Shown piece by piece: positions 9,554 through 16,566 of a DNA stretch of 64,000 nucleotides; positions within the stretch are counted from its first letter, which is position 1; each line of letters begins with the position of its first letter. The position numbers and the translations under genes were made by a program. Origin of the DNA: Chloroflexota bacterium (lineage in GTDB: Bacteria; Chloroflexota; Anaerolineae; Anaerolineales; UBA11579). The notes below the pieces were generated by a model. The model was given only the letters and a program-made list of their open reading frames with translations, did no database searches and was not told the origin of the DNA. The stretch spans positions 260,997 through 324,996 of the forward strand of contig JABFGG010000003.1 in NCBI GenBank assembly GCA_013112575.1, in the 5' to 3' direction.

Positions 9554-10285
9554 ATGGCATCTACTCAAGTGGGCCGCATAAAACACATTTATCGTTATCC
9601 TGTCAAAGGCATGCGCGGCGAAGAGCTTGATACCGCTGAGCTTTCCTGGCACGGTTTGCAAGGCGACCGCCGCTACGCCCTGGCTGCTCGCGGTGACCAT
9701 AGTGGCTTTCCCTGGCTTTCAGGTCGCCTCAAGGCACAGCTAATCAGCTATACGCCTGTGTTTGAAAAGCCAGAAGAGCCTAATAGCTCGTCTATTGAGG
9801 TCACCACGCCTCAGGGGGAGTGCTTTCCTTTAAAGGGAGGTGCCCTCTTGCACGAGTTGGAAACCCTGTTTGAAAAACCCTTGGAATTAATAAAGCTGAA
9901 TCGCGGTTGTTTTGATAGCGCCACAATTTCGCTCATCAGCCAGAATACCCTGGACAGTATTGGTGCTGCAGTCGGGGAGACTCTTGGTCCGCGTCGCTTC
10001 CGTCCCAATGTCTTCATGGAATTGGATGATCAGGGCTCTTACCCCGAAGATGCCTGGTTAGGCAAACGCCTTCAGATCGGGGAGGCTGCCGATGCCCCCC
10101 TCGTCCAGATTGACCGCCAGAATGTGCGTTGTGTGATGATCAATATTGAACCCCACACCGTAGCCAAGAACCCTGAGGTGCTCAAGTACGTCACCCAAAA
10201 ACGCGAACAATGTGCTGGTGTATATGCTTCCCCTGTGCGCACTGGACAACTGGTCCAAGGCGCACCCATTTTCTTGCTTGACTAA
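9554..10285 (+). CDS. MOSC-domain protein
   Basis: This 243-residue protein carries an N-terminal MOSC beta-barrel (VGRIKHIYRYPVKGMRGEEL, GLQGDRRYAL) and the core MOSC domain (about 110-240) with GPRRFRPNVFMEL and the conserved Cys in NVRCVMINI. The family binds molybdenum cofactor or transfers sulfur to it, and includes mARC-type reductases and YcbX/YiiM-like proteins that reduce N-hydroxylated compounds. The ATG at 9554 is preferred over the GTG at 9545 because AGGAAG sits 8 nt upstream. The window also holds two molybdenum enzymes (41642 and 47189), which fits a molybdenum-using cell. The exact substrate cannot be read from sequence. Confidence 0.88.
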   Translation: MASTQVGRIKHIYRYPVKGMRGEELDTAELSWHGLQGDRRYALAARGDHSGFPWLSGRLKAQLISYTPVFEKPEEPNSSSIEVTTPQGECFPLKGGALLHELETLFEKPLELIKLNRGCFDSATISLISQNTLDSIGAAVGETLGPRRFRPNVFMELDDQGSYPEDAWLGKRLQIGEAADAPLVQIDRQNVRCVMINIEPHTVAKNPEVLKYVTQKREQCAGVYASPVRTGQLVQGAPIFLLD

Positions 10286-10318
10286 CTGATTTTTCTGGAT
10301 TTGCTTTGTTTGCACCGA

Positions 10319-10341
10319 GCCACCAGTCCGGTGGCTTTTTC
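10319..10341 (+). terminator. Rho-independent terminator of the MOSC gene
   Basis: A 6-bp stem GCCACC/GGTGGC (10319-10324/10330-10335) with a 5-nt loop, followed by TTTTTCT. It lies 33 bp after the MOSC stop codon. Confidence 0.75.
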
Positions 10342-10511
10342 TAATTCTTCTCGCGTAATTATTTGCCTCCAATTCCCCTTACAAAACCGTATATTGTTTT
10401 TTGCATTTTTGTAAAACGATTCTTCTTCTTGCCATGCTAAGGTTAGGCAAATGTTTCATTAGCAATGAAGCTTGATAAGGAAATGAGAAAGAGTTTGTTG
10501 GACAGAATAGA

Positions 10512-12914
10512 ATGTTAAAGAGTAAAGAATCAAAACCCCTCGGTCAGGCCATGGTGGAATTCGCCCTGGTCTTGCCTGTGTTATTAGCCATGCTGTGGGG
10601 TATCATGGAACTGGCGCGTCTCATCCAATCCTATTTGGTAGTCACTAATGCGGCCCGTTTCGGGGTGCGATATGCAGTTACTGGCGATTACGATGCAACT
10701 TTGTGTTCGAATACGACTTACGGCGGCGATGCTCAACCGGGCATAGACCTCGATGGGGGGGCAGATGATCCTTGTGCAGGTCCAGGGCAACGAGAAGAAA
10801 TTGACACAGCGCGAGTAGTTGGGACCTACGAGATTGTAAAAAGTGTCATGACCTCCTTGCGGATGAAAACAGCGGCTGCGCCCGATTTTGAAAGTGGTGG
10901 AGTTGTCGGCGACCCCAGTTATTTTAATATCACGGTTTGCTCGAATGAAGAAAATCGTGTTTATTATCCTCCCCCCAACGATATATGTTCAGAAGATGGC
11001 AGCACCTCCACCGACAGTGATCATGCAGGCAATCCGGAGACAGGCCGACACCGCGTGTTGGTAGCAGTCACCTACGAGCACGAATTCCTTTTCCCGGTTC
11101 CCTTCTTCCCCGAATTGGCAACGGTTACCCTCCACTCCGAACGCACAGGTGTGCTGGAGCAGTTCCGTCCTGCCCAGGTCGTTCAGTTGCCCGGTGGTTC
11201 TGTTGGTGGCGTTCCCCCGACGCTTACACCTACGCATACCATAACCCTGACGCCGACCATCACCGAGACCCCTACCATCACCGAGACCCCCACCATCACC
11301 GAGACCAGTTCGGCTACCGCTACCGTGACCAGTACCTCCACGGTCACACCGACCCCTTTGCCTGTCCATGTCCAGATTATTGTTCCCTTTAATGCGGGCC
11401 AGTCGATTACCAGTCTTAGCCAAACGCGCTTTGAGGCTGAAGCCTGGGACCCCAATGTGTGCCCAGCGGATGATACGGCCACTTGTTATGATGCCCGTCA
11501 AGGTGGGGGCGGTGCTGGTATTAGTAATGTGCGCTTTTGGGTCTACAGTCCGACATTGAATGTTTCACTGTTCGGCGGTACGGGAAGCAGCCCGGGCAGC
11601 CGAACGGAGGGCCAGGTTGGTTATTGCGCTTTTGGTGGCAATGATCCCTGTCAGGAATGGGACGGCACGGCCTATTCATTGGATTGGGCTTCTGCTCCTA
11701 ACGGCACCTACATTATCGAAGTTGAAGCTACGGCTACTTCTGGCGCCAAGGCTTCAGACTACATAACCTTTGTGCTCAACAAGCCGCCTACTCCAACCCC
11801 TACACTGACTCACACACCCACAGTAACGCCTACTCCCACCCAGACTCTAACCCCCACTATCACACCTGCGCCTTCGTGTTCCAACCTCCAAATTCGAAGA
11901 CAATTATGGCAAGCAGGGGATGACGTTCGCCTGCGAGTCCGAAACTCGTATTTCTTGCCTGCGACTCTCATCGACACGCATTTTGAATGGCCTGGTCGGC
12001 CTTCTATGGGGTCCAATGTCTACGTTAATCAATTCTTATTGAACTGGTCTATGTATTGGCCGGGCAATTCCTCGAGCAGTCCCATTGACGTTACGAGCAG
12101 CCGCGATTTACCTGGTAATTGGACTACCCAGGCCTGGATTGCGGATTTTAATAACGCAACTAATTATGTTGGCAACTTTGCCGTTGACCTCACCTTTCAA
12201 TACCCTGGTGGTCTGACTTGTGTCGTTAGCTCTACCCTAACTGTGGATCCACCACCAACCTCCACCATCACTCCGACGCAAACCAATACAGCACTACCGA
12301 CCAGTACACCCACCATCACACGAACACCTACAGTCACCCGCACCCCCACGGTTACCCGCACTCCTACAGCCACTACCGTACCCACCTGCGCCAATTTGAC
12401 CTTTACTTCTGGTTTGTCTACAAGTGTAGACGATATTGTTGTGGATGTACGCAACTCGCATAGTTCGACGGCCACATTGGTAGATACACATTTTGAATGG
12501 CCTGCAGGCAGCCTGGGGTCAGCCTATATCAATTTCTTCCGACTTGGAGCATATCCTAATTACTCGAATGGTAATGCTTCCTATAGCCCTGTTGACCGCA
12601 CCGATCAGGATACCCTGCCTGGAGGCAACACGCAAACCTGGCGAGCTGACTTTGATAATTGGAGTTTTTTCCAGGGCAACTTCTATGTTGAATTGACCTT
12701 CCAATACCCCGGCGGTTTGACTTGCACCCGCACAGCTTCCCTATATGTTCCCCCGCCCCCCACACCTACCAAGACTCGCACACCAACCAGGACAGCCACC
12801 CCCACGCAGGCGCCTACGCGTACCCCAACACCGAACGTGTCCCCGACCAATACGCTTGCCCCCACGAACACGAGTACGCCGATGCCCACTCCCACCAGCT
12901 TTGGAGATGGCTAA
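10512..12914 (+). CDS. TadE-type envelope protein with Thr/Pro linkers and duplicated domains
   Basis: This 800-residue protein starts with a TadE/TadG-like segment (GQAMVEFALVLPVLLAMLWG, about residues 11-30), a hydrophobic pilin-like helix that in this family anchors surface or pilus-assembly proteins. A beta-rich domain extends to about 235. Thr/Pro-rich linkers (about 235-285, 425-455, 590-635 and 745-800) separate further domains. Two of these are clear duplicates, each with a DTHFEWP motif and an FQYPGGLTC motif (about 455-585 and 635-745). The Thr/Pro linkers look like extended, perhaps glycosylated, extracellular spacers. No other tad genes are adjacent. A surface structural or adhesive role is inferred. 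Confidence 0.85.
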   Translation: MLKSKESKPLGQAMVEFALVLPVLLAMLWGIMELARLIQSYLVVTNAARFGVRYAVTGDYDATLCSNTTYGGDAQPGIDLDGGADDPCAGPGQREEIDTARVVGTYEIVKSVMTSLRMKTAAAPDFESGGVVGDPSYFNITVCSNEENRVYYPPPNDICSEDGSTSTDSDHAGNPETGRHRVLVAVTYEHEFLFPVPFFPELATVTLHSERTGVLEQFRPAQVVQLPGGSVGGVPPTLTPTHTITLTPTITETPTITETPTITETSSATATVTSTSTVTPTPLPVHVQIIVPFNAGQSITSLSQTRFEAEAWDPNVCPADDTATCYDARQGGGGAGISNVRFWVYSPTLNVSLFGGTGSSPGSRTEGQVGYCAFGGNDPCQEWDGTAYSLDWASAPNGTYIIEVEATATSGAKASDYITFVLNKPPTPTPTLTHTPTVTPTPTQTLTPTITPAPSCSNLQIRRQLWQAGDDVRLRVRNSYFLPATLIDTHFEWPGRPSMGSNVYVNQFLLNWSMYWPGNSSSSPIDVTSSRDLPGNWTTQAWIADFNNATNYVGNFAVDLTFQYPGGLTCVVSSTLTVDPPPTSTITPTQTNTALPTSTPTITRTPTVTRTPTVTRTPTATTVPTCANLTFTSGLSTSVDDIVVDVRNSHSSTATLVDTHFEWPAGSLGSAYINFFRLGAYPNYSNGNASYSPVDRTDQDTLPGGNTQTWRADFDNWSFFQGNFYVELTFQYPGGLTCTRTASLYVPPPPTPTKTRTPTRTATPTQAPTRTPTPNVSPTNTLAPTNTSTPMPTPTSFGDG

Positions 12915-12940
12915 TCCGCAAAAGAAGCAACTAAAAGAAA

Positions 12941-12966
12941 AACGGCCTGCAAGGGCCGTTTTTTAT
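12941..12966 (+). terminator. Rho-independent terminator of the TadE-type gene
   Basis: Stem AACGGCC/GGCCGTT (12941-12947/12954-12960) with a 6-nt loop and a run of T (12959-12964). It sits 26 bp after the stop codon, and its symmetric A/T tracts could also serve the convergent tRNA-Gly. Confidence 0.8.
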
Positions 12967-12969
12967 TGG

Positions 12970-13041
12970 AGCGGGTAACGGGATTCGAACCCGTGAATAT
13001 TAGCTTGGGAAGCTAATGCCTTACCACTTGGCGATACCCGC
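12970..13041 (-). tRNA. tRNA-Gly (anticodon CCC)
   Basis: A cloverleaf is visible on the minus strand: acceptor GCGGGTA/TACCCGC, D arm, anticodon stem TTAGC/GCTAA with loop TTCCCAA (anticodon CCC), and T arm ACGGG-TTCGAAT-CCCGT. The variable loop is short. CCA is not encoded. Confidence 0.95.
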
Positions 13042-13109
13042 TTGTGTACCACAACGATTACCCATAATATACCGCAAATTTCTCTAATTAAATTTACCAG
13101 ATAGAGCCA

Positions 13110-13406
13110 TTATCCACTCCCCCTAAATAACCTCGCAAATCCTGGATACGGAACCAGCGGCATGATCTCGAACTCGATCAGTCCTTCTCTAACCAACGGC
13201 AGCGTGTCCAGCACCAACCTGGCTTCCTGCCCGTCTACACATTCCAGCAGCAACACGGCGCTGTGCTGGTCTTCCCGAAAGTACAATTCGCGGATGATTC
13301 CAGCCTGGTGCAGTTCCCAGGCTTTTTCAGCTTCCGCTTGCAAGTGTGGCTCGAATTGCTCTTTTGTAGCTCCAGGTAATTCTTTCTCTATCGCCAGTAT
13401 TCTCAT
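13110..13406 (-). CDS. Small ferredoxin-like fold protein, muconolactone-isomerase-like
   Basis: This protein has about 98 residues if it starts at MRILAIEKEL (ATG 13404-13406). The longer frame to 13493 would add 29 unlikely residues. AAGG lies about 9 nt upstream of the chosen start. The pattern of charged helix (EAEKAWELHQAGIIRELYF), beta strand (HSAVLLLEC) and closing LPLVREGLIEFEIMPLVPYP resembles the muconolactone delta-isomerase/YCII-like alpha-beta barrel family. Members act as small isomerases or oligomeric ligand-binding proteins. No catabolic genes are nearby, so a catabolic role is not supported. Confidence 0.72.
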   Translation of the reverse strand: MRILAIEKELPGATKEQFEPHLQAEAEKAWELHQAGIIRELYFREDQHSAVLLLECVDGQEARLVLDTLPLVREGLIEFEIMPLVPYPGFARLFRGSG

Positions 13407-13631
13407 TTGAGAGTGCCTTTGATTCAAATTTGCATGGGGTAAGTTGATTCGTTGAACATTAGAAATTGTACTTGGCGCGTGGATATTCAGCACATGCGAG
13501 ACTTGATTTTCCCTAATGTGGTCTGATTCCTCTCCTTAATAGGTCAATTGTCCCCTGCTTGTGGGGACATGCGCCACTACCGCCTGCTTTTTCTTGACCC
13601 TAGAATGAGTTATGACTTAATCGATCTATAC

Positions 13632-13718
13632 AATTGGCCGAACTCCCCGTGAAGGATCGGCCAATTACATAGGTGATCGGCGGCTCTTTACAGCCCTCAT
13701 CCCAGCCCCCGCCGATCA
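13632..13718 (+). promoter_or_regulatory. Structured 5' leader with competing hairpins
   Basis: Two perfect 10-bp inverted repeats sit just upstream of the small gene at 13748: 13632-13641 with 13657-13666, and 13674-13683 with 13709-13718. GATCGGC occurs in both stems (13655-13661 and 13675-13681), and its complement GCCGATC (13711-13717) can pair with either. The leader can therefore form alternative structures about 20 nt before the GGAGG ribosome site. This is the layout of a cis-regulatory RNA, but it matches no riboswitch class I know. Confidence 0.45.
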
Positions 13719-13747
13719 TCAGATTTCAGAAGGTTTGGAGGTTTCCC

Positions 13748-14008
13748 ATGAAAGTTTATTTGGATCGTAACTACTGTATCCGCTGGAGCGCGGCCTGTGA
13801 GTCTTGCTTCGCCAACCATCTCACTTCAGGCACCATGGATACCACCGATTGTGTGTTGGATGTCGTTGAAGACGATGATCCTGCCATCACCTTCGTCATG
13901 CGTGATCGTGATGGTGAAAGGAAGCTCCTGGTAGTAGACGATAGCAACTGGGCCGACGCCTACGACTCCTGGATGCTGCTCTACGAAAAACAACAGGCGA
14001 CCCAATAA
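13748..14008 (+). CDS. Hypothetical small protein, 86 aa
   Basis: The start ATG at 13748 is chosen because GGAGG ends 6 nt before it; the frame is open further upstream, but without a ribosome site. The protein begins MKVYLDRNYCIRW and has three Cys in the first 20 residues (positions 10, 17 and 20: C-x6-C-x2-C). An acidic beta-rich middle (CVLDVVEDDDPAITFVMRD) and a Trp-containing C-terminal helix follow. I do not recognise the family. The Cys spacing might bind metal, but a fourth ligand is not obvious. It has its own structured leader and terminator, so it is probably a single-gene transcript. Confidence 0.7.
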   Translation: MKVYLDRNYCIRWSAACESCFANHLTSGTMDTTDCVLDVVEDDDPAITFVMRDRDGERKLLVVDDSNWADAYDSWMLLYEKQQATQ

Positions 14009-14040
14009 GCCCTTCAACATTTCATCATCATTTAAAACAA

Positions 14041-14065
14041 AAACCTCCGTCATGGAGGTTTTTGC
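14041..14065 (+). terminator. Rho-independent terminator of the 86-aa gene
   Basis: Stem AAACCTCC/GGAGGTTT (14041-14048/14054-14061) with loop GTCAT, followed by more T. It is 33 bp after the stop codon. Confidence 0.8.
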
Positions 14066-14163
14066 TTTCTTTGGATTAGCCAAGACCTCAACCAATTATC
14101 ATCCGACTTGATATATTCTCAATTGGGTAAGCCCCTCCCTTTCTTGGAAAAATATCTAGGGGA

Positions 14164-14194
14164 CTAGACCTCTAGACAACTGCTTGAGGTCTAG
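14164..14194. repeat. Inverted repeat in non-coding region
   Basis: 9-bp arms CTAGACCTC/GAGGTCTAG (14164-14172/14186-14194) around a 13-nt loop. There is no T run after it on the plus strand, and nothing else is recognisable in 14066-14280. It could be an operator or an RNA hairpin. Confidence 0.35.
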
Positions 14195-14280
14195 CTGCTA
14201 TCTTGTTATGCTGTATGGTAGAGGAGAATAGTCCAAAATCGGGCTGTCCTGCTCTGAGTTAACGCTCAACAATGTTAGTG

Positions 14281-14430
14281 TATATAAAACAGGGCCGCCG
14301 TGAGGCGGCCCTGTTGCGTAGGGAGATGCCAATGAAAACAAAGAAGCCGCTGGCTCGGCCAACGGCTTCTAGTCACCAAATGTTATTGATATCTGCCTGA
14401 TAACCAATAACACGGTTTTTTATGCTCAAC
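14281..14430 (-). ncRNA. Candidate small RNA, about 150 nt
   Basis: Read on the minus strand from the promoter at 14437-14465, the region has three hairpins: 8-bp arms 14405-14412/14381-14388; AGAAGCCG/CGGCTTCT with an inner TGGC/GCCA (14342-14370); and a perfect 10-bp stem CAGGGCCGCC/GGCGGCCCTG with a 4-nt loop (14290-14313). The last is followed on this strand by TTTTATATA, a proper intrinsic terminator. No convincing ORF lies inside. Promoter, compact stems and terminator together suggest an independent small RNA of unknown target. Confidence 0.5.
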
Positions 14431-14436
14431 TCATGC

Positions 14437-14465
14437 ATAGTACATTCTATTGACGTGGTTGTCAA
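14437..14465 (-). promoter_or_regulatory. Predicted sigma-70-type promoter of the candidate small RNA
   Basis: On the minus strand, TTGACA (14460-14465) is followed after exactly 17 bp by TACTAT (14437-14442). The -35 lies in the first copy of the 105-bp repeat. The second copy has the same -35 but no -10. Confidence 0.5.
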
Positions 14466-14652
14466 GACAAGTTGCCAAGAGATCCAGGTTGACTATTTTC
14501 TCCTTAAACCGTCTTCCCATCATGTGCAACGATGTTTTTAAGTTTTTCATTTTATTGACGTGGTTGTCAAGACAAGTTGCCAAGAGATCCAGGTTGACTA
14601 TTCTCATCCTAAACCGACTACCCACTATGCACAACGATACTTTTGAACCATT
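14448..14652. repeat. Imperfect tandem direct repeat, 105-bp period
   Basis: Two adjacent copies begin at 14448 and 14553. The first 49 bp of each are identical (from TATTGACGTGG to GGTTGACTATT). The rest is diverged but alignable (TCCTTAAACCG versus TCCTAAACCGA, then TGCACAACGAT-like ends). Each core holds the dyad TTGTC-AA-GACAA. The repeats lie between the candidate small RNA and the micro-ORF/sigma genes, so they may bind a regulator of both. Confidence 0.8.
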
Positions 14653-14672
14653 CATAAGGAGACGCCTATAAC
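14643..14672 (+). promoter_or_regulatory. Predicted promoter of the sigma/micro-ORF island
   Basis: TTGAAC (14643-14648), an 18-bp spacer and TATAAC (14667-14672), reading toward the micro-ORF at 14744 and the sigma-like gene. It overlaps the end of the second tandem repeat copy. Confidence 0.4.
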
Positions 14673-14743
14673 TAATAAATCAATACCAACTGAATAAGAA
14701 GGGGGCGTCAAGCGTTCACAAATTTTCTTACAAGGAGGTAGCT

Positions 14744-14833
14744 ATGCACAATTGTTATTTTGATCTCATCTGCATTGTGGGGCGCGCAGCTCTGTCATCG
14801 GTATCGTTGCATCACTATGCACGATATGGCTAG
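14744..14833 (+). CDS. Micro-ORF, 29 aa, upstream of sigma-like gene
   Basis: The ATG is preceded by AAGGAGG with about 6 nt spacing, one of the best ribosome sites in the window. It encodes 29 residues starting MHNCYFDLICIVGR, with two Cys and a rather hydrophobic middle, ending ARYG before TAG. GTCAAGCGT-TCAC lies upstream and recurs just before the sigma-like gene (14707 and 14835). It may be a leader or signalling peptide coupled to the downstream gene 36 bp away. Nothing is known of its product. Confidence 0.4.
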   Translation: MHNCYFDLICIVGRAALSSVSLHHYARYG

Positions 14834-14869
14834 AGTCAAGCGTCACTAAAGAATGAAGAGGTAAACCTT

Positions 14870-15625
14870 ATGTCCATATCCCACTCATCATCAGGGCCTT
14901 GCCAAGAATTAGAAGCGCTGGCTACTCGCTGTGGAGATATTTGTGAGCGATCCCAGTGGGAGCAAGATCCGGCAGCAGGCGCAAGTTTTTTCGTTGATCA
15001 GATTAAAAGTGAAGACAGACCAGCGACCTGCCAAGCAGAGGGAGAGCTGTTTTGCTCAATGCGAAAACTCATGCTACCGGCGGCTATAAAAATCCTGCAA
15101 GAGAAATCACTGCCTGTTTCTCTTGCAGATGAAGTTCTTAGCGATGCTATTAACAAGCTAATTGCAAAAACCAAGGACAAAGCCAGTCCGTTCCGAAACG
15201 AGCGAATAAATAGTTCATCTCTCTACACTCGCTTAGTCATAAATTCCGAGGTAATTGACCGGGTACGGCGGCTTTCGGCGCAAGAAAAGCTCATAAAAGA
15301 GCTCGAGAGAGCAGATTCTCTAGATATTTCTGTTGTTATCGGGCCGTCTAGCGGCCGTTCTCTGGAAGACACGGTGCATAACACCCTAGCGTACGCCGAA
15401 CTCGAGGCGACACTGAAACACCGTCTGAATAAACCGCAATTGCGGCTTGTTAATTGGCTGTCGCAAGGCTTGAAAGTAATCGACATAGCAAGAAAACTCG
15501 GGATATCCAAGCAAGCAGTCTATAAGCAAATATGGACAATGCGTGATCGCCTGGAAGATCTAAACCCGTTCCATCGTGACACGGAAGACAGATCATCCTG
15601 CGATGAAAAGGATAGCACCCTATAA
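14870..15625 (+). CDS. Divergent RNA polymerase sigma-70/ECF-like factor
   Basis: This 251-residue protein has a charged N-terminal segment. A helical region follows (about residues 65-145, with LADEVLSDAINKLIAKT and YTRLVINSEVIDRVRRL) that resembles sigma region 2, with the usual spacing of a core-binding helix and a -10 recognition helix. The C-terminal region-4 HTH (about 195-235) is clearer: LRLVNWLSQGLKVIDIARKL then GISKQAVYKQIW. GAGG precedes the ATG by about 9 nt. It is followed by a 17-bp perfect hairpin, a micro-ORF and an HTH-like gene. As a divergent factor it probably redirects polymerase to a small set of promoters, perhaps those of this island. No anti-sigma gene is recognisable beside it. 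Confidence 0.65.
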   Translation: MSISHSSSGPCQELEALATRCGDICERSQWEQDPAAGASFFVDQIKSEDRPATCQAEGELFCSMRKLMLPAAIKILQEKSLPVSLADEVLSDAINKLIAKTKDKASPFRNERINSSSLYTRLVINSEVIDRVRRLSAQEKLIKELERADSLDISVVIGPSSGRSLEDTVHNTLAYAELEATLKHRLNKPQLRLVNWLSQGLKVIDIARKLGISKQAVYKQIWTMRDRLEDLNPFHRDTEDRSSCDEKDSTL

Positions 15626-15628
15626 AAA

Positions 15629-15665
15629 TTCGGCACACTGGTGCCGGAGGCACCAGTGTGCCGAA
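15629..15665 (+). promoter_or_regulatory. Perfect 17-bp RNA hairpin with GGA triloop
   Basis: The arms 15629-15645 and 15649-15665 are fully complementary and enclose GGA. The hairpin begins 3 nt after the sigma-like stop codon and ends at the ribosome site of the next micro-ORF (AAAAGGAG). On the plus strand no T run follows. On the minus strand TTTTTATA follows, so it could terminate antisense transcripts. It may protect the 3' end or gate translation downstream. Confidence 0.6.
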
Positions 15666-15677
15666 AAGGAGAAAATC

Positions 15678-15734
15678 ATGGCACAAGAAAACTATATCCG
15701 TTTGCTTGTTGTTTTCTACTGCAAGCCCATCTAG
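15678..15734 (+). CDS. Micro-ORF, 18 aa
   Basis: ATG at 15678 with AAAAGGAG about 8 nt upstream. It encodes 18 residues (MAQENYIRLLVVFYCKPI) and ends in TAG. The ribosome site abuts the 17-bp hairpin, and the next gene's ribosome site AAGGAG follows 2 bp after the stop. A leader-peptide role for the HTH-like gene is possible. Chance occurrence cannot be excluded at this length. Confidence 0.3.
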   Translation: MAQENYIRLLVVFYCKPI

Positions 15735-15750
15735 TTAAGGAGCGTCATTT

Positions 15751-16257
15751 ATGTCGCAACCCCTAGGCAAACAGGCGCTCGTCGCTGGAGAATTACTTGG
15801 CGTTGTTTTTATAGAGAAGTTACTTCGCCTTGCTGGATACGATTATCCGGAACAGAAAAAGGTTGATACTTGTTCTCTCAACGAAGTTTTTCTTACAGAG
15901 ACTCCTAAAGCAGCAAACGCCACGCCCTATACCCCCGCTGAAGATTTTGGACTCGCACTCACCATCCTTCTGGCAAGACATCGTATGACTTGGCGCGAGT
16001 TAGCACAAGAAACCAGAATTCCCTACAACGACTTAGTTCTGCTACGTCGGGGACAAGCTGAGTTTTCGTGGATCTTGAAGCACATTGGTGTCATTGCAAG
16101 AGAAATCCAAGAGCCTATAGAGCTCGTCGAAAAATTACTCATGCACTCACTTATGTCCAAAATTGATCTACTTTTGTGCGAAGAGAAGGAGACTAACAAC
16201 AAACCGAATGAGGAGATTACCAATGGAAACAAAAGCACTACCTTAGATCTTAAATAG
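15751..16257 (+). CDS. HTH-like regulatory protein, 168 aa
   Basis: ATG 15751 is preceded by AAGGAG with 8 nt spacing. The middle of the protein (about residues 68-125, with FGLALTILLARHRMTWRELA then QETRIPYNDLVLLRRGQAEF) has the pattern of a Cro/XRE-like helix-turn-helix; the recognition helix would be around RIPYNDLVLLRRG. The N-terminal part and the polar C-terminal tail (about 140-168) match nothing I know. It ends 44 bp before a strong terminator, so it is probably the last gene of the island transcript begun near 14679. A repressor or partner of the sigma-like factor is a reasonable inference only. Confidence 0.6.
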   Translation: MSQPLGKQALVAGELLGVVFIEKLLRLAGYDYPEQKKVDTCSLNEVFLTETPKAANATPYTPAEDFGLALTILLARHRMTWRELAQETRIPYNDLVLLRRGQAEFSWILKHIGVIAREIQEPIELVEKLLMHSLMSKIDLLLCEEKETNNKPNEEITNGNKSTTLDLK

Positions 16258-16300
16258 TCCGAATTAAACCAGGGGTGTTTGGTTCGGACATATTCTAGAA

Positions 16301-16345
16301 GACGCCGGATGGAGTTGCCCAAACTCCATCCGGCGTCATTTTTTT
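16301..16345 (+). terminator. Strong rho-independent terminator of the sigma/HTH operon
   Basis: A perfect 16-bp stem (16301-16316/16322-16337) with a 5-nt loop, followed by ATTTTTTTA. Confidence 0.9.
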
Positions 16346-16431
16346 ATCTCCCCCACAGTAAAAAGTTGAATAAACTCCTACAAATACGTCTTAGTGTATA
16401 GCAACGACGAAAATCTACAAAGGAGGTTGGA

Positions 16432-16539
16432 ATGGTCGAAGCAATACAAACTCTCGCAGTCGCCTACTTGGCCGGGGTGGTTTCTGGAGTTCTATTGATC
16501 TTCGTATTGTTGGGCTGGTTGTCAGCCAAGTCGCTTTAG
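16432..16539 (+). CDS. Small single-pass membrane protein, 35 aa
   Basis: ATG 16432 has AAAGGAGG about 5 nt upstream. The 35-residue product starts MVEAIQTLAVAY, has one hydrophobic helix (about residues 11-30, AYLAGVVSGVLLIFVLLGWL) and a short basic-polar end SAKSL. It lies between two strong terminators, so it is a separate transcript. Size, ribosome site, TM helix and own terminator make it a credible small membrane protein. Type I toxin, small regulator and peptide of the upstream island are all possible; none is proven. Confidence 0.6.
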   Translation: MVEAIQTLAVAYLAGVVSGVLLIFVLLGWLSAKSL

Positions 16540-16566
16540 CTCCTTCTGAAGGGTAAGCGACGCTAA

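Noticed and set aside
11220..12900. Short repeats in the TadE-type gene as a CRISPR array or minisatellite
   Set aside because: The repeated units code for in-frame Thr/Pro linkers, vary in length and sequence, and have no spacers.
14290..14313. Hairpin as plus-strand terminator
   Set aside because: The plus strand lacks a T run after it (TTGCGTAGG); the U tract is on the minus strand only.
14431..14655. A 74-codon minus-strand frame with an internally repeated IVNLDLLATCLDNHVN motif
   Set aside because: The repeat arises from the 105-bp DNA repeat, the 49-bp core is identical at DNA level including third positions, and no ribosome site precedes it. It is treated as non-coding repeat DNA.
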